NCBI GenBank assembly: GCA_037974665.1 | Contig: CM075783.1 | Span: 20,740,762 to 20,804,761 of the forward strand | DNA: 64,000 nt | DNA from: Ehretia macrophylla | Taxonomy: Eukaryota > Streptophyta > Magnoliopsida > Boraginales > Ehretiaceae | Direction of reading: 5' to 3' | Shown: piece by piece, positions 23,291 through 35,193 of the stretch | Layout: every line of letters begins with the position of its first letter | Numbering within the stretch: position 1 is the first letter of the stretch | Position numbers and translations under genes: made by a program | Notes under the pieces: generated by a model | Databases searched by the model: none | Seen by the model: the letters and a program-made list of their open reading frames with translations, nothing else | Told to the model about the DNA's origin: nothing

Positions 23291-25057
23291 ATGGAATTTT
23301 CGTCCCTTTGGTACTTCTCCTTGTGTTCCATTATCAGTCAGGTATTTTTACTAATTGCACTCCTTGCTTTAACGAGGGTCAAAACCCCAATTCTTGAAGT
23401 CATTTGGGATGATTTCGTGTCTTATATATGTGCCCAAGCAAGCTATTCGTATCTTTATGCCTTCTTTGTCCTTCCTATGAAAGAGCCCGATCTAACCACC
23501 GGAAATGTTTCAGATGAACTCCAAAGCTTCTTTATAAGTCTTATCTTTGTGTCAGAAGCAGCTATGTATTTTCTCTTGTTTTTCGGGTACCAGAAGTTCT
23601 CTGTTTTTCAAATAGTTGTTATATCATTGATTACGCTTGTATTGGTACACTTTTGCTTTCACTTCATTCATCTACGCTATATAGAAGGCAAAGAGTTGGG
23701 AAACATCTTGATTGGAATTGGAGGCCCTTTATTAGTGTACCCCACTCATACTCTTTGCTATGCTTTATTTACAACTTCGCTTTTCTCAGTTTCTTACTTG
23801 GTTTCTTCTCAAGGTCCGCGTGAAGCTAAGGAATTGGATCGAATTGTTGTATCGTATGTTGCTTCCTTCATTATGCCATTATGTACATTTTATAGTTACG
23901 CACATCCAAATTCACGACGATTTTTTTCACATTCACATGAAAAAAACAAGGGAAATATAATAAGCATGATTGGAACCCTTGTTGGCCTGTTGGGTTATGT
24001 TCTTGGTCAATACTGGCTCCGAAAAAAGTCAATTCCTCTTTTGGTGATGTTCTCCTCATTGGCCATTCATTGGCTAGCTACCCTCGCCTTGACCCAACCT
24101 CCTACAGATATTGGAATTCTCAACTTTTTAATTGGTGTGATCCTGGATTGTGCATTCAGTCTCTTTGGGATCCGCATCTTCACCTGGGTTGTCTTTACCT
24201 CTTGTGTTGTCCTCGTGCTCTTGCAGAGGAAGTTGGATTCTGTGGCATTGCGTTATCCTCGGGCGCGAACAAGTATTATGAGCAATTGGCTTAGCCTTGA
24301 AAAGAAGATAATCAAAACACCGCGACCTTTAGAAATACGACTAGTGGGATTCATTTCAGATAGATTTCGTAGATTTATAGCGATGGAAAAGGAAACGCTG
24401 AGGAGGTTGTGGTCGAGTTTATTATGTGCTGATAATTCAAGTATGGAAGAAAAGAGATCAGAACAAGAAGAAGAAGAAGGCAAAAATGAGCTAATTGGTA
24501 AGTTCATTATGAAAAATAAGGCAGGCAAGGGCAAAGAAAGCAAAGACGATCTAATTGATAAGTTACGCAATTTCACCCTCCAAGAGCTTGAGCAAAAGGA
24601 GAATAATGGAAGGGAAGGAGGAAGCAGTGATGTGCTAATTCATACATTATACCATCTCTATTTCCGACTGTGCAAGGAAGAAGAAAAAGGAAAGGGGGAG
24701 CAAACGAATAAGTATCAAATTGCCTTGTGTTTGTATCAACTCTTAAAAGGAAAGGAAAAGGAAAAAGGAAAGGAAAAAGAAAAAGAGAAAGGAAAGGAAG
24801 TAGAAGAAAATGAAAAAGAGGTGACAGAAGAAGCTCAAATTATTAGATTATATCGTCTAATTTTTGGTATGCTTTCGCTGGAAGACGGAAGGAAGGAAGT
24901 GAAAATAGGCATACAGCAAAATAAAGAAAAAAAGGAAGTAGAAGAACTTCATGAGAAAGAGTTGGCAAAGGAAGCTCAAATTGTAAGACTTTGCCGTCTT
25001 ATCTTAGGCCAGCTTTTGCTAAAACAAGGAAAGGGAAAAGAAATAAAAGATGAATAG
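23291..25057 (+). CDS. Multi-pass membrane protein with Lys/Glu-rich helical-repeat tail, gene C (function unknown)
   Basis: An intact single-exon frame of 588 codons, paralogous to gene A along its length. About ten hydrophobic segments span residues 8-312. Shared motifs are EPDLTTG (65-71), GPLLVYPTHT (145-154), PLLVM.SS (249-256), PPTD.GI (270-276) and LRYPR (320-324). The tail (325-588) is longer than in gene A. Acidic and KEK-type linkers (388-396, 488-503) separate short amphipathic helices at about 420-434, 447-460, 474-486, 515-530 and 562-577. The last two are near repeats of each other (AQI.RL.RLI.G.L), suggesting internal duplication. The product is inferred to be membrane-bound with a large charged domain on one side. 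Substrate, partner and function are unknown. It has kept an open frame while neighbours B, D and F decayed. Confidence 0.82.
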   Translation: MEFSSLWYFSLCSIISQVFLLIALLALTRVKTPILEVIWDDFVSYICAQASYSYLYAFFVLPMKEPDLTTGNVSDELQSFFISLIFVSEAAMYFLLFFGYQKFSVFQIVVISLITLVLVHFCFHFIHLRYIEGKELGNILIGIGGPLLVYPTHTLCYALFTTSLFSVSYLVSSQGPREAKELDRIVVSYVASFIMPLCTFYSYAHPNSRRFFSHSHEKNKGNIISMIGTLVGLLGYVLGQYWLRKKSIPLLVMFSSLAIHWLATLALTQPPTDIGILNFLIGVILDCAFSLFGIRIFTWVVFTSCVVLVLLQRKLDSVALRYPRARTSIMSNWLSLEKKIIKTPRPLEIRLVGFISDRFRRFIAMEKETLRRLWSSLLCADNSSMEEKRSEQEEEEGKNELIGKFIMKNKAGKGKESKDDLIDKLRNFTLQELEQKENNGREGGSSDVLIHTLYHLYFRLCKEEEKGKGEQTNKYQIALCLYQLLKGKEKEKGKEKEKEKGKEVEENEKEVTEEAQIIRLYRLIFGMLSLEDGRKEVKIGIQQNKEKKEVEELHEKELAKEAQIVRLCRLILGQLLLKQGKGKEIKDE

Positions 25058-25410
25058 GAAACACAAAGGAGGTGTTAGAATGTGTAGATACATAATTTAT
25101 TGTAGCATGATTGAGTTAGGGAAATGCCCGAAATATGCTTGTATTAATTAGACGTTCATATAAGGCACTCGTTGTACCTTTTTCATTCTCTCTCTTTCTT
25201 TTCTCAGTAATGTAATCAACATAATCTGTTTTTTTCTCATTCATATCTTCAATCGTTTATTTCATCATGGTATAAAAGGTATCGTTTTAGTAGTCTGTGT
25301 CATTATCATCTTTTCATTCTTTTTGCAGTATTATAATTAGCATAATCTATTTTTCTTTCATTCAGAGCCTCAATCCTTTATTTTAACATGGTATGAACGG
25401 TACTGTTTGC
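25058..25410 (+). repeat. 3' flank of gene C with LTR-like repeat
   Basis: About 25120-25290 matches 19850-20080. A second partial unit with 'ta.taat.agcataatct' and 'aacatggtatgaa' follows at 25325-25410. This sequence replaces the conserved 3' segment that follows gene A. It is probably an old LTR fragment; its class is uncertain. Confidence 0.4.
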
Positions 25411-26299
25411 CATCTCACTTCCACGTCAGCCAAACTAGTATCTCTTGGTTTTTGGGCAATTTTCTTCCACATCCAACCTGTTCTTTCTTATTCATTTTGT
25501 CGCATTAGTTTTTCCAAATTCAGCCTTTAAGATAGGAGTTAGGCTTCTATACATATAAGGCTCTCTAATACAAAAAGTGAGCCGTATACACATGAAACCT
25601 ACTTCCTATTTCACGTCTATATACGGCATCCGTAAAGAAGCAAAATCTTTAAGATATCCTTTTTACTCACTGTTCATTCATGATGCATATATATATTAAG
25701 TTCATTTTTTTTCTTATGAACATCCTTTTGAGAAGATATATTAATGTAATTAAACAATGTTATACAAGTAATGTACTCGGACACCTAACAACAGTTAGGT
25801 GCATAGTCGTGTAATGATCTGTTGTAGGTTGTGTGTCAATAAATAATTGAATAAATATACTCAAAGGACAACACACCGCTCAATTGCCCCCTCTAATTGT
25901 TAATTGAAGAGTGCAAGAATATTTTATCAAGCCATGATGGCTACAAACTCAACTTGTGTAACGGGAAATCAACGAATGTAATGATTTGTTATCTAATTTG
26001 ACTTAAGCCAACAACTCGGAAGTCAGTCTAGAGCATATTCCCAAGTCCTCTACAAGATCTTGTAGTACAAGATAAAAGGAGTGTAACATTTTTAAGACTG
26101 ATTAGTTAGTTAATCAGCTTCGCGGCCCCCATATACCCACAAATAAAAAAAAGAAAGAAAAAGACCTAAGTTTCTTCGTTGAAATCTTTTTTATATTTCA
26201 ACTTTCTTAGTTTTTTATTTTTTATTTTTGGCCTCTTCTACCTAAGCATGTTTCTGATATTGGGAAGTGCGCCATTTCAAGGAAGCTGAAATCGCCAAC
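25411..26299. other. Intergenic sequence, start of block III
   Basis: No gene is seen. From about 25680 the sequence ('aagttcat.tttt..ttatgaacatcctt.tgaga' onward) is matched by 28600 onward, forming duplication block III. Confidence 0.5.
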
Positions 26300-26565
26300 C
26301 AATTTTAATTTGATGTCGTCCCGCTTAAGCATAACGAAGAGGAAGTAGAACAAGAAGAAGGGAAAGAAAGATGAAGAAAAGGAAAATTGTTTACGTCAGT
26401 GGATAGCGAGGTTGGTCAAACCCAATCAGTTTCCTATTTAACACATACTCAATTGTCTTTTACACATAGAGGTAAATAGTTGGTATGTCTTGTAAAAGGT
26501 ACAAGATGGTGCCAGCGGATTTTGTAATACTGTTATCGTTAGCTTCATTGTAATGAGTATACATT
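26300..26565 (+). pseudogene. Eroded 3' end of a family gene
   Basis: A short Glu/Lys-rich stretch (about 26330-26390, 'gaagaggaagtagaacaagaag' type) of the kind found in the charged tail is followed by the conserved 3' segment 'ttggtatgtcttgt..ggtgcc..ttttgtaa.actgtt..gttagcttcattgta' at 26475-26560. The rest of the gene is missing. A counterpart lies at about 29230-29345. Confidence 0.5.
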
Positions 26566-28040
26566 ATATGTGATTATACTTAATTAGGATAGTCAAAATA
26601 TTAACAATAAACTGGCACTTAATGATTTACACTTATTCTGTATAGACTACATCATTGTTATTCCAATTAAAGAATTTGATAGAAAATTGACATTTAACTA
26701 TATTAGTTATGTTGTCATTGGCGTGACCGGTATGAATCCAAGCATTATCACCAATTATTTTATCATTCAGCCAAGTGGAAGAACGTTAACTTTTTCTTAA
26801 AGTGGTATTATGACCACACAATGTTACAATTAACAATGTAATTGTTAAATAACAAAATTCATGAACTTATCTCTAACCTCTTAATTATATTATGGAATAC
26901 TTAGTAAATTCATAAACTAAAATAAAAAAATATTGAGTCTATTGGATCTAATCAAGGCAATAATAAATCCATGAACTTGAAAAGTTCATATAACCACCTA
27001 CATATACTTTTTCATTGTGATATACTTAGTGAAATTAGTACGTAGATTTATGAACTTTTCTTGTTAACTTTCACCTCTATGAGATTTGAATCCCGACTCC
27101 CAATTACTAGAAAGAGTAATCTATCATTACATTACCCTCGTTTTCAAAAGAAGTTGGTTCATAAAAAATTCATGTAACATATTATATAATTAAATCCATC
27201 ATGGGAAAGGAAGTATAGATTAAAGAGAAAGAAAATTGTAGAACATCATTTTTAAGTGGATCTATATGTAAAAGGCACTTCCGAAATACGTCGTATACTT
27301 ATACAGTTTCAGTTTTAGATGGGTAAGAATACCTAATATGAGGCTTCTAACTTCTTTATTGATGTATACACTATGGTAATTTTAGGTCGTCAACGACAAT
27401 TTGCCAAAAAAAAAAAAAGTCATCAACTAGAACAATTAAGTCAAGAGAATTCCATAAGAATATAAAGCTTTTTTTAACGTTATTGCAGTGTCTTTGTAGA
27501 AATCCAACAACTTCTATTGATTATTATTACTTTAGGCCAACCTTTTGAAAATTTGTCTACTAACCCCCACTGATATGTGATTTCTAGTTCACTTTTGCTT
27601 TGAAAACATGTTTGACCATTGGGCTTGGACGCAATGATCAAATATCCATTAAAATCTGCAACCTGTGGAAACTTTTATAGTTACCAGCGATGACCAACTT
27701 GAAGTTTTTTCTAATGGGAAAATTGCGCAAGTAGCACTCTTATTTTTAAAAAATTTAAATTTATTTTTACTAATTAGAATCAGTCAATTTAATTCATAAC
27801 ATTTAAAAAAAAAATTGAATTTAATCCCTATCATAAAGAATTTAGTTAAATTAAAACGAAAAATTATTAGTTTCTTGCAACTACTGTTTGGGCGACAAAA
27901 TTAGAAACTATTAAATATTCAATGGGAAACTATTAAATGTTTCTTAACCATTTTTTCAACATGAGATACACTCATTTACCGAAGCAAAAGACGATAATTA
28001 TCTTATTTTGGTCAATAAAGAAGACGATAATTAAACTAAG
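26566..28040. other. Intergenic sequence within and after block III
   Basis: No gene is supported. About 26690-26790 matches 29465-29600 ('ggcgtgac.ggtat.aatcc'). About 26990-27130 matches 30680-30790. About 27230-27450 matches 31130-31345 ('ggcacttcc.aaatacgtcgtatac'). These define the block III duplication. About 28030-28078 is an inverted copy of 5708-5758. Confidence 0.5.
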
Positions 28041-28078
28041 AAAAATTTTGTTGTGTACAAAATTTGGAGGTCTTGCAG

Positions 28079-28423
28079 AACGCAGTGCGGTTAACAGAGA
28101 GCGCTCACTTAAAAATGAACATATTGGCTGGATCCCTAGGCCCTTTACTTGTGCGCCCCTCTCATACTCTTTGTTTTGCTTTATTTATAGCTTCTCTTTT
28201 CTCACTCAGATACTTGCTTTTTGTTCAAGTTCTAATGGTTGAATCTTATTTAAATGTCCTTCTAAACGCATTTCTTGTAAGTTCACTGTGCTTCAGAAAA
28301 TTTATTTCACAAATTGGGTCATATATAGGTAGAAACACAAATGGAAAAATAAAAGTAATTGAAATCCCTCTTGGGTTGTTGGGTACTGCTCTAGCTCAAT
28401 ACTACGTACAAGAAAAGATATGA
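28079..28423 (+). pseudogene. Family copy D, central fragment of the membrane gene
   Basis: The readable part is NILAGSLGPLLVRPSHTLCFALFIASLFS, later SQIGSYIGR.T.GKIKVIEIPLGLL and a stop after QYYVQEKI. It corresponds to hydrophobic segments five to seven of genes A and C. It has no N-terminus, no promoter and no tail. Its left edge joins sequence that is an inverted piece of block I. It is clearly a truncated relic. Confidence 0.75.
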
Positions 28424-29229
28424 TGTGGTAGATCAGTTTTATTATTTGTTCCGAGAGTTTAAGGTTTGATGCAAGCTATGACAAAATATTAACCGTTATA
28501 ATCGTGTACCACAAAGTAATTTAATTTGCATGGACTACTTGTAATTACATGTTTTAATATAGGGTCCCTTTTTATATACATGCAAGATATTAATTCGTTG
28601 TTATAAGTTCATATTTTTCTAAGAAACATCCTTCTGAGAATGAATATTAATGGCATTAAACTATGTTATATTACCAGTAATGTACTCAAAGGGACATTCA
28701 AGAGTTGGATACAATAACCGTATAACGATATATTGTAGGTTTTATCAAATCACAGCTCTCCATTTCATTAAAGAATAAATAAATAAATGTACTCAAAGGA
28801 CACAATGGCGCCCCTCTACTCATATATTGAAGGGTGCAAGAATATTTCATCTAGCCTAATCGCTATAAACTCAAGCATGTGGTACCACCAAGTCAACAAA
28901 TATAATGATTGTTTAGCTAATTTTGACTTAAGCCAATGACTAAGAAGTCACTCTAAAGCATTCCCGACTCCCCAACAAGACCTTGTACTACAAGATAAAA
29001 AAAGGTGTAATCTTCTAGATGCTAACTATTCAGTAACTCGGTTTTAATTACCTCCATATACCTGCAAATAGAAAGGAAAAAAGAAAAAAAACAAAAAAAA
29101 GAAGAAGAAGAAGAAGAAAAAAGACCTAAGTTTCTTTGCAGGAATCTTTTTTTATTTCAACTTTTCTTAGTTCTTTTTTTTTTTTTTAATTTGCCCCTTC
29201 TACTTAAGCATGTTTCTCATCTTCTTTTA
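28424..29229. repeat. Duplication block III, copy 2 (first part)
   Basis: It matches 25680-26300 with moderate divergence ('gtaatgtactc', 'aataaata..tgtactcaaaggac', 'gggtgcaagaatatt'). It includes a GAA-rich tract at about 29070-29130. No gene is seen. Confidence 0.55.
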
Positions 29230-29345
29230 TTGTCTTTTACATATTGAGGTAAATAGTTGGTATGTCTTGAAAAAGGTACAAAATTTTGCCAGTGAATTTT
29301 GTAAATATTGTTATTGTTAGCTTCATTGTATTGTGTGTACATTAC
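29230..29345 (+). pseudogene. Eroded 3' end of a family gene (3' UTR relic)
   Basis: 'gtaaatagttggtatgtcttg', '.gaattttgtaaata.tgtta.tgttagcttcattgta' matches the 3' segment after gene A and the relic near 26475-26560. No coding sequence precedes it except short fragments. Confidence 0.5.
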
Positions 29346-29599
29346 ATGTAATTATTCCTAATTAGGATATAAGGATAGTCAAATTATGCACGATAAAATG
29401 GGACTTAATGATTTATACATATTGTGTATGGATTACATCATCGTTATTCCTATTAAAGAAAATTGACATTTAAATATGTTAGTTATGTGCTTAGATAAAT
29501 ATTATGTAATCATTGGCGTGACAGGTATAAATCCGACGAGCATTATCACAAATTATTTTATCATCCAGTCAAGTGGAAGAATGTTAATCTTTTCGTAAA

Positions 29600-30667
29600 G
29601 CGGCATTACCCGACCGCATAAGCAATTTTTTTGGTTTTATTTCTTTATTTTATTTGTTTAAGGGATACTAAAAGTACTATAATAAATTTTAAACTAAAAA
29701 GAACATATTAAAATAATTTAAACTAATTTTTTTAAATCAAGATACCTTTAGAATTATATAAGTTGTTTCTTTTTATCAAACTATAAATCTTAACATTACT
29801 AATTTAATTAATTAAAGAAATCAAAATAAATACAAAAACAAAATTTAAATTTAGTTAATTGATTAATTAATCTTAAGAATTAATTATTAACAAAAAATTT
29901 ATTACTATGTACTAATAAATAAAATAGATAACTAAATAATTAATAGATATTAAATAAACAAAAATATTATTTAATTAAATAATTAACTAATAAGGTATTA
30001 AATAAATAATATTAATTATATTTTAATTAGTTATTAATTTAGATAATATATTAATAATTAAATTAACATATTAAATTTTTTATTTTTTGAATTTCAACTT
30101 TTTTAAATTATCTAAAATTATTATTTAATTAATTAGAATTTATATACAGGGCCGTCGACCATAAGTCTACAATGGAGACATCTGCGTGATGGCCCTGTTT
30201 CTAAATTCAAATAGTTATTAAATGAATAAAAGTCTTGAACTAAACAAATAATTAACTAATTTGGTATTCAATAAATAATATTAGTCACAATTATCTATGT
30301 AGTCTCCACGATGTCGCCAAGTGGTGACAGTTTGAAGATGACATAGATAAGTCGTCTCTATGTCGTCACCAATTGAAGACGGTTTGGAGACGTCATATGT
30401 ATGTCGTCTCCAAGTAGTTGTCAATTGGAGACGATTTGAAAATGACATATCTATGTCGTCTCTAAGTAGTCACCAACTGGTGACTTTTGGAGACGAATTA
30501 TAATGTCGTCTCCAACTAATCGCCATTTGGAGATGGTTTGGAGAAGACTTATCTATGTCGTCTCCATTCTGTTTCCAATTTCAACAAAAATTTTCATCTT
30601 ATTTCTGTCACCAATTTGAAGACGAATTGGCGACGGACAGTTGCTAAAAATAATTTTTCCTGTAGTG
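29600..30667. mobile_element. Old CACTA-type element, right end preserved
   Basis: The right edge at 30667 ends ttttcctgtagtg, the complement of CACTACAGGAAAA, a standard CACTA terminus. Inside it (30300-30600) the motif 'gtcgtctc.a' and its relatives ('ggagacg', 'tatgtcgtctcc') recur many times in both orientations, as in CACTA subterminal regions. The left terminus is not found. The left part (29640-30140) is extremely A+T-rich. Flanking sequence resumes block III homology at about 30670. No transposase frame remains. Confidence 0.6.
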
Positions 30668-30669
30668 AT

Positions 30670-31349
30670 TTTATGACAAACTTAGTATAATTAGTAGATT
30701 CATAATTTCTTTTTAACCTTCCATCCCCCAATTAAATTTGAACCTTGATCTCCCAATTATCAGTAGGAGTAATCCACCACTAGGCTACTTCTGAATCTTA
30801 AAAGATGGTTCATCATGGATTTTTGTAATTTAAAAAGGTAGGAACCAACTTATTTTGCATTAATGATCTTTGAGTTGATGGACTCTGGAATTGATAAAAT
30901 GAATAGTAACTAAAAATGTCTGCCATTAGGGCTTTGATTCAGTGAAAATGTTACTCATTGTATATTCGAAAAGTTGCGAAATTGAATCTTATTGATTACG
31001 TTGGATATATAGCCTTAATTAAGCCTTCCCTAAATTAAAAAATAAAAAAAAACTCTTGGTTTCTCTTTCCATTGAACACAAATGTACAAATTTCTTGTTA
31101 CTATTATTTGACAAACATAAAGTATTGATTAAAGAGAGAGATGATTGTAGAATATCATTTTCAAGTAGATTCATATGTCAAAGGCACTTCCAAAATACGT
31201 CGTATACTTGTACAGTTTTGGATTGATAAGAATACCTTGTATGAGGCTTCTAACTTCTTTATTGATGTATACATGGTTTTTTTAGGTCATCAACAACAAT
31301 TTGCCCAAAAAAAGGTAAAAGAAAGAAAAAAAGTCATCGACGAGAACAA
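30670..31349. repeat. Duplication block III, copy 2 (second part)
   Basis: It matches 26990-27480 in order. The open frame at 31141-31353 is not shared intact by the other copy, so it is not called a gene. Confidence 0.5.
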
Positions 31350-31799
31350 TTAAGTAGGATATTTCAACGAAATACAATACATGAATATTAATTATCAATT
31401 ATGTTATTGACATTGGTTCTTATTGATGGGATATGACTTTCAATATAAAAGGGTACCATTTTTATCCTTCAACTTAAAAATATTATTAGCAAATATTAAA
31501 AATATAATGAGATTAGAATCAAGAAGAATAACTTAATCTCACTATTCTCCAAATTTTTATAAAATTACTTAATTGTAGACATAAAGTTCAAGTTCATCTA
31601 GTATTATAAAATAACACTGCTAAAGAAAATGAATTACTGATAATTACCGATCAACTACCATCACAGGTACAAAGAAGCAAGAAAGAGCACGTTTGGAAAG
31701 AGAAAGAAAGTTTGATAAAAAAAAAAAGAAAAAAAGAAAAAAAGAGTTAGGGAACTACTTATATTGCATTCACACCAATACGATGACTATTTATTTGGG

Positions 31800-32650
31800 A
31801 AATAATACTAAACGTCATCCTTTTTTTATCACCCAATTATCACCTCCTAATTAGCATACTTAGTTGGCATACCAACTTGGTAAATAAATTTTATTTCTAT
31901 CTCCCTTTATTAATTTTATTTTATTGCTCTCTCTTCATTTATTATTTTCTCTCTCTTTATTTTTTCCTTTTTCTCTCTTTTAATTAAGATTTCATCTTTC
32001 TTTTTCTTTCTTTTTTGTTTAATCTTACATGATGTTTACCTTTTACTTAGCAACAGTATATGAACACATAATGAATGGGTCGATTGAATTATTTTATTGC
32101 TTTGTACAAGATGTTGGTTCTTATCTTTCTCCATAACTAAGATGAATTCTTGATTTTACTAACAAAAACTACAAAAAAAAAAAAAAATAGTTCTTGAAAC
32201 TTGGTTGTGAATTAAGTTTCTATAAACCCCCGATGGAAAACCAAGCAAGAATGACTTCAAATGTGACATGTGTACCGCCAATTATTATTATATGCGACAA
32301 CCCTTTGAACAACTTTTTTAAGCTTGATTTTAACCCAACAAAAGAATTGAAGAGTTATACTTCAAATGTAATGCTATCAATTTGTCAAGAAGAGAGAAAG
32401 ATCTAAAAGATATATATAGTGAATGGTAGAAAGAGAAAAGTGAATGTTTGGTAAGACTAAACAAAAGAGAAAGAAAGATAAAGAGGAAACCTTAATTAAA
32501 GGAGAGAAAAAAGGAAACATGTAGAGAGAGAAAAATAATAGAAGAGGAGTGAGAAATAAAATTAATTTATCTAGCTGGCAAGGCAACTAAGCATGCTAAT
32601 TAGAAGGTAATAATTGAATGATGAAAAGAATGTGACATTTAACATTACTC
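31800..32650. mobile_element. Mutator-like non-autonomous element with long inverted repeats
   Basis: The left end aaataatactaaacgtcat and the complement of the right end gagtaatgttaaatgtcac align without gaps. The arms continue in parallel for over 200 bases ('caattat.acct.ctaattagca.gcttagttg', then T/C-rich runs). A perfect 9-base target duplication ttatttggg (31791-31799 and 32651-32659) interrupts the inverted R1 unit. It has no transposase. The open frames inside (32194-32586) fall in the loop and the purine-rich arm and are not genes. Confidence 0.85.
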
Positions 32651-33300
32651 TTATTTGGGTAATGAACATTAGTCAAATCTTGCATAAGAGTAGTATGAAT
32701 AGGGTACGAGAAGTCATTGCCTTCCCTACAATTTTAGCTGACTTTAATCTATTTATTTAGGGTCCTTTAAAGGCTTGTACTATACAAAACCACCAGGCCT
32801 TTTTATCTAATCGTGTGATAATGTAAGTGTGAAATATTCTGAAATTAATTCTTGTAAATATATTTTTTGATGTATTTTTTACAGGTTATAACTCTTTCGA
32901 TAAAAAAACAAAATTAAAAGGCCTATACAAAGAATATTCCTATGACTCATAGTTGGGCCCTTTGTCCTGTATGTCATCTTTATCGCTCACTCTATGGTCT
33001 CAAACAAGCATTTGTTGCGTTTACCTTTTGCATGGCCCATTCGTCTCTCACACTTTCTCCGCTATTTATCAAATGGGTAAAGTCATGTGAAGCTCTTCAA
33101 TTAAATGGAAATTAGTAGGAAGGTTATTAGTCATTAGCTTCAGTGAGTTTTTTACTGCCATTTTTTGGTCTGAAAAAAAATAACTCTTACCGGCACTACA
33201 TCGAAACTTCCGGTAACCCTGTGTCTTCATGTTTACCGCGTATCTTTATTTATTTATTTATTTTTTAAAAAAAGGAAAAAGGAGAAACCAAAAAGTGTAT

Positions 33301-33323
33301 AAACCGTGTCTGCTGTCAATGAA
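33301..33323 (+). promoter_or_regulatory. Promoter remnant of split copy E
   Basis: AAACCGTGTCTG at 33301-33312 is followed by 'ctgtcaatg' as in gene C and copy F. The homology then stops, before the TATA box. Confidence 0.55.
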
Positions 33324-35193
33324 GAATGGGAACTGATCAGCCAAGTACTAGCTAGACTTTTCCTATATTCACTACAAAAAATGAGGTAAAAGGGGGCACT
33401 TTTTTTCTATATAGGTGGCATTTTAGAAACCGCCGCTTATAAATAGGCAGCATTTTAGTAAGTAACACAACAAACGCCGCGGTAACGAGTATTGCAAAAC
33501 TTTAGCAGCATTTAAATTAAGCGCCACCTATTATATAACTTAGGTGACATTTAAACTAAGCGCCACATATAATATTTTTTTACATTTTTTCATTTTTTTA
33601 TAATATTTTTTCTATATAGATAGAATTTTAAGAAACGCTGCATATTACAATAATCTAAATTTTATCTATATTTTGTTTTAAATTCGCTGCTGCTATTAGG
33701 CAGCATTTTTGGAAACGTTGCCTATGAGTGACTTTTTTTTTTGGATGGATAAATTTCAAAGCAAATCTTACTTCATGACTCGACTTTAGCCATAAAAACG
33801 TAACATCTAGATTAGTTGTATTTCATAACCTGGATCAAGTCACTTTTACCTTAATGTAACATTGACATACAAGGTATTAGGGACCCAAATTAAATGTTGA
33901 GATAATTCAAATAACAAAACTAACAATTCTCAAAATAAATTGATAACACCAAATAAAGTTTATGTAAGTATCCATATAAAGCCAGAAAATCCTTCATAAT
34001 TTTATAACATCATACAACATTGTAGTAGCAAAACAAAGTCTCACAACTATGCAACATAATAAGGGCTAAAAGAAATCCTGTATAATAAGCCCAGAAAGTT
34101 GTGAATCAATCCTAATAAGTAGTTGGTTCAAATATCATACAATGTTCAAAAACTTGGCAAAAAAAGATAAAGGGTAACATGACTAATCAGTCCAAAAATC
34201 TGTGCCCAAAATACCAACATATTACTCTGAACAAATCCGGTAGGTAGTAGGATCAAGCACGTGGAATGAATCTACAATAAAATAAGAAAAAATCAGTCCA
34301 AAAACTTTGCAAGATGGATACATCTAAATTAGATAGCTTAGGAACTCTAGCTTCTCATTCGTTTTCAATTGATTCAAACAATAATTTATATCTGATAACT
34401 AAAGTATCCATCTATGTGAAAACGTAAAATTAAGGGGCATTAGTATAAAATAAGAGGAAGGGACATAATAGTGGGATAAGAAGTTAAACTTTAACTACAC
34501 AAGCGAGACTGATGTAATGAGTTCTAAAACGATCCTTTTTGCTTGTTTCTTGAAGTAAACCAGTAAGAATGAATTCATCCAAAATCAAATAAACCTAAAC
34601 ATGAAAAATAATAAATGAATACTAAATAAAAACATATAGATTAGCAAGAGTCCTGAAATTAATGAGTGAGTATTCATTAAGTCCAAGATATTGAAGAAGA
34701 TGTCATATTCATTAAGTCCAAGATATTGAAGAATATGTCATCCATCAAGAATTTGATATAGGTCTTCTTTATACCTGTATGTTATACTAAGGTAATGATA
34801 ATAAATTTCATTCACGAGCCTTATGGGCCTAGTTTCACGTATAAGAACTTATTTCCCCATGATCACAAGGGTACTTTTTTCGAGAAATAGTATTGAGGAC
34901 TAATGGGGACATTTATTTTAGTTATAATTAAGCTATAATCAAATAATAGTTGTGGAAGAAGATACAGTAAATGGAATAGCAACAAAGATACATCTTTATT
35001 AAAAAATCATCTCAATCACAAGGGCACTTTCGCTAACAATTGAATCTATTGAGAACCTCCAAGGTGAAGATCAATTATATAATTATGAAAACAAATATGT
35101 TACATGAACTAATGAAAAATAGTACATATAATGAAAAAAAAAATACCTTTCAATGAGTAACTGCAATTTTTCATTTAATTGATTCACATCTAC

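Larger units (their letters stand above)
31350..33323 (+). repeat. Duplication block II, copy 2 (upstream region of split copy E)
   Basis: It matches the region upstream of gene C from 'atttcaacgaaatacaa' through 'gtgtctgctgtcaatg' and is interrupted by the Mutator-like element at 31800-32650. It ends abruptly at about 33323, just before where the TATA box should be. The matching N-terminal coding piece reappears at 46211. Confidence 0.7.
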
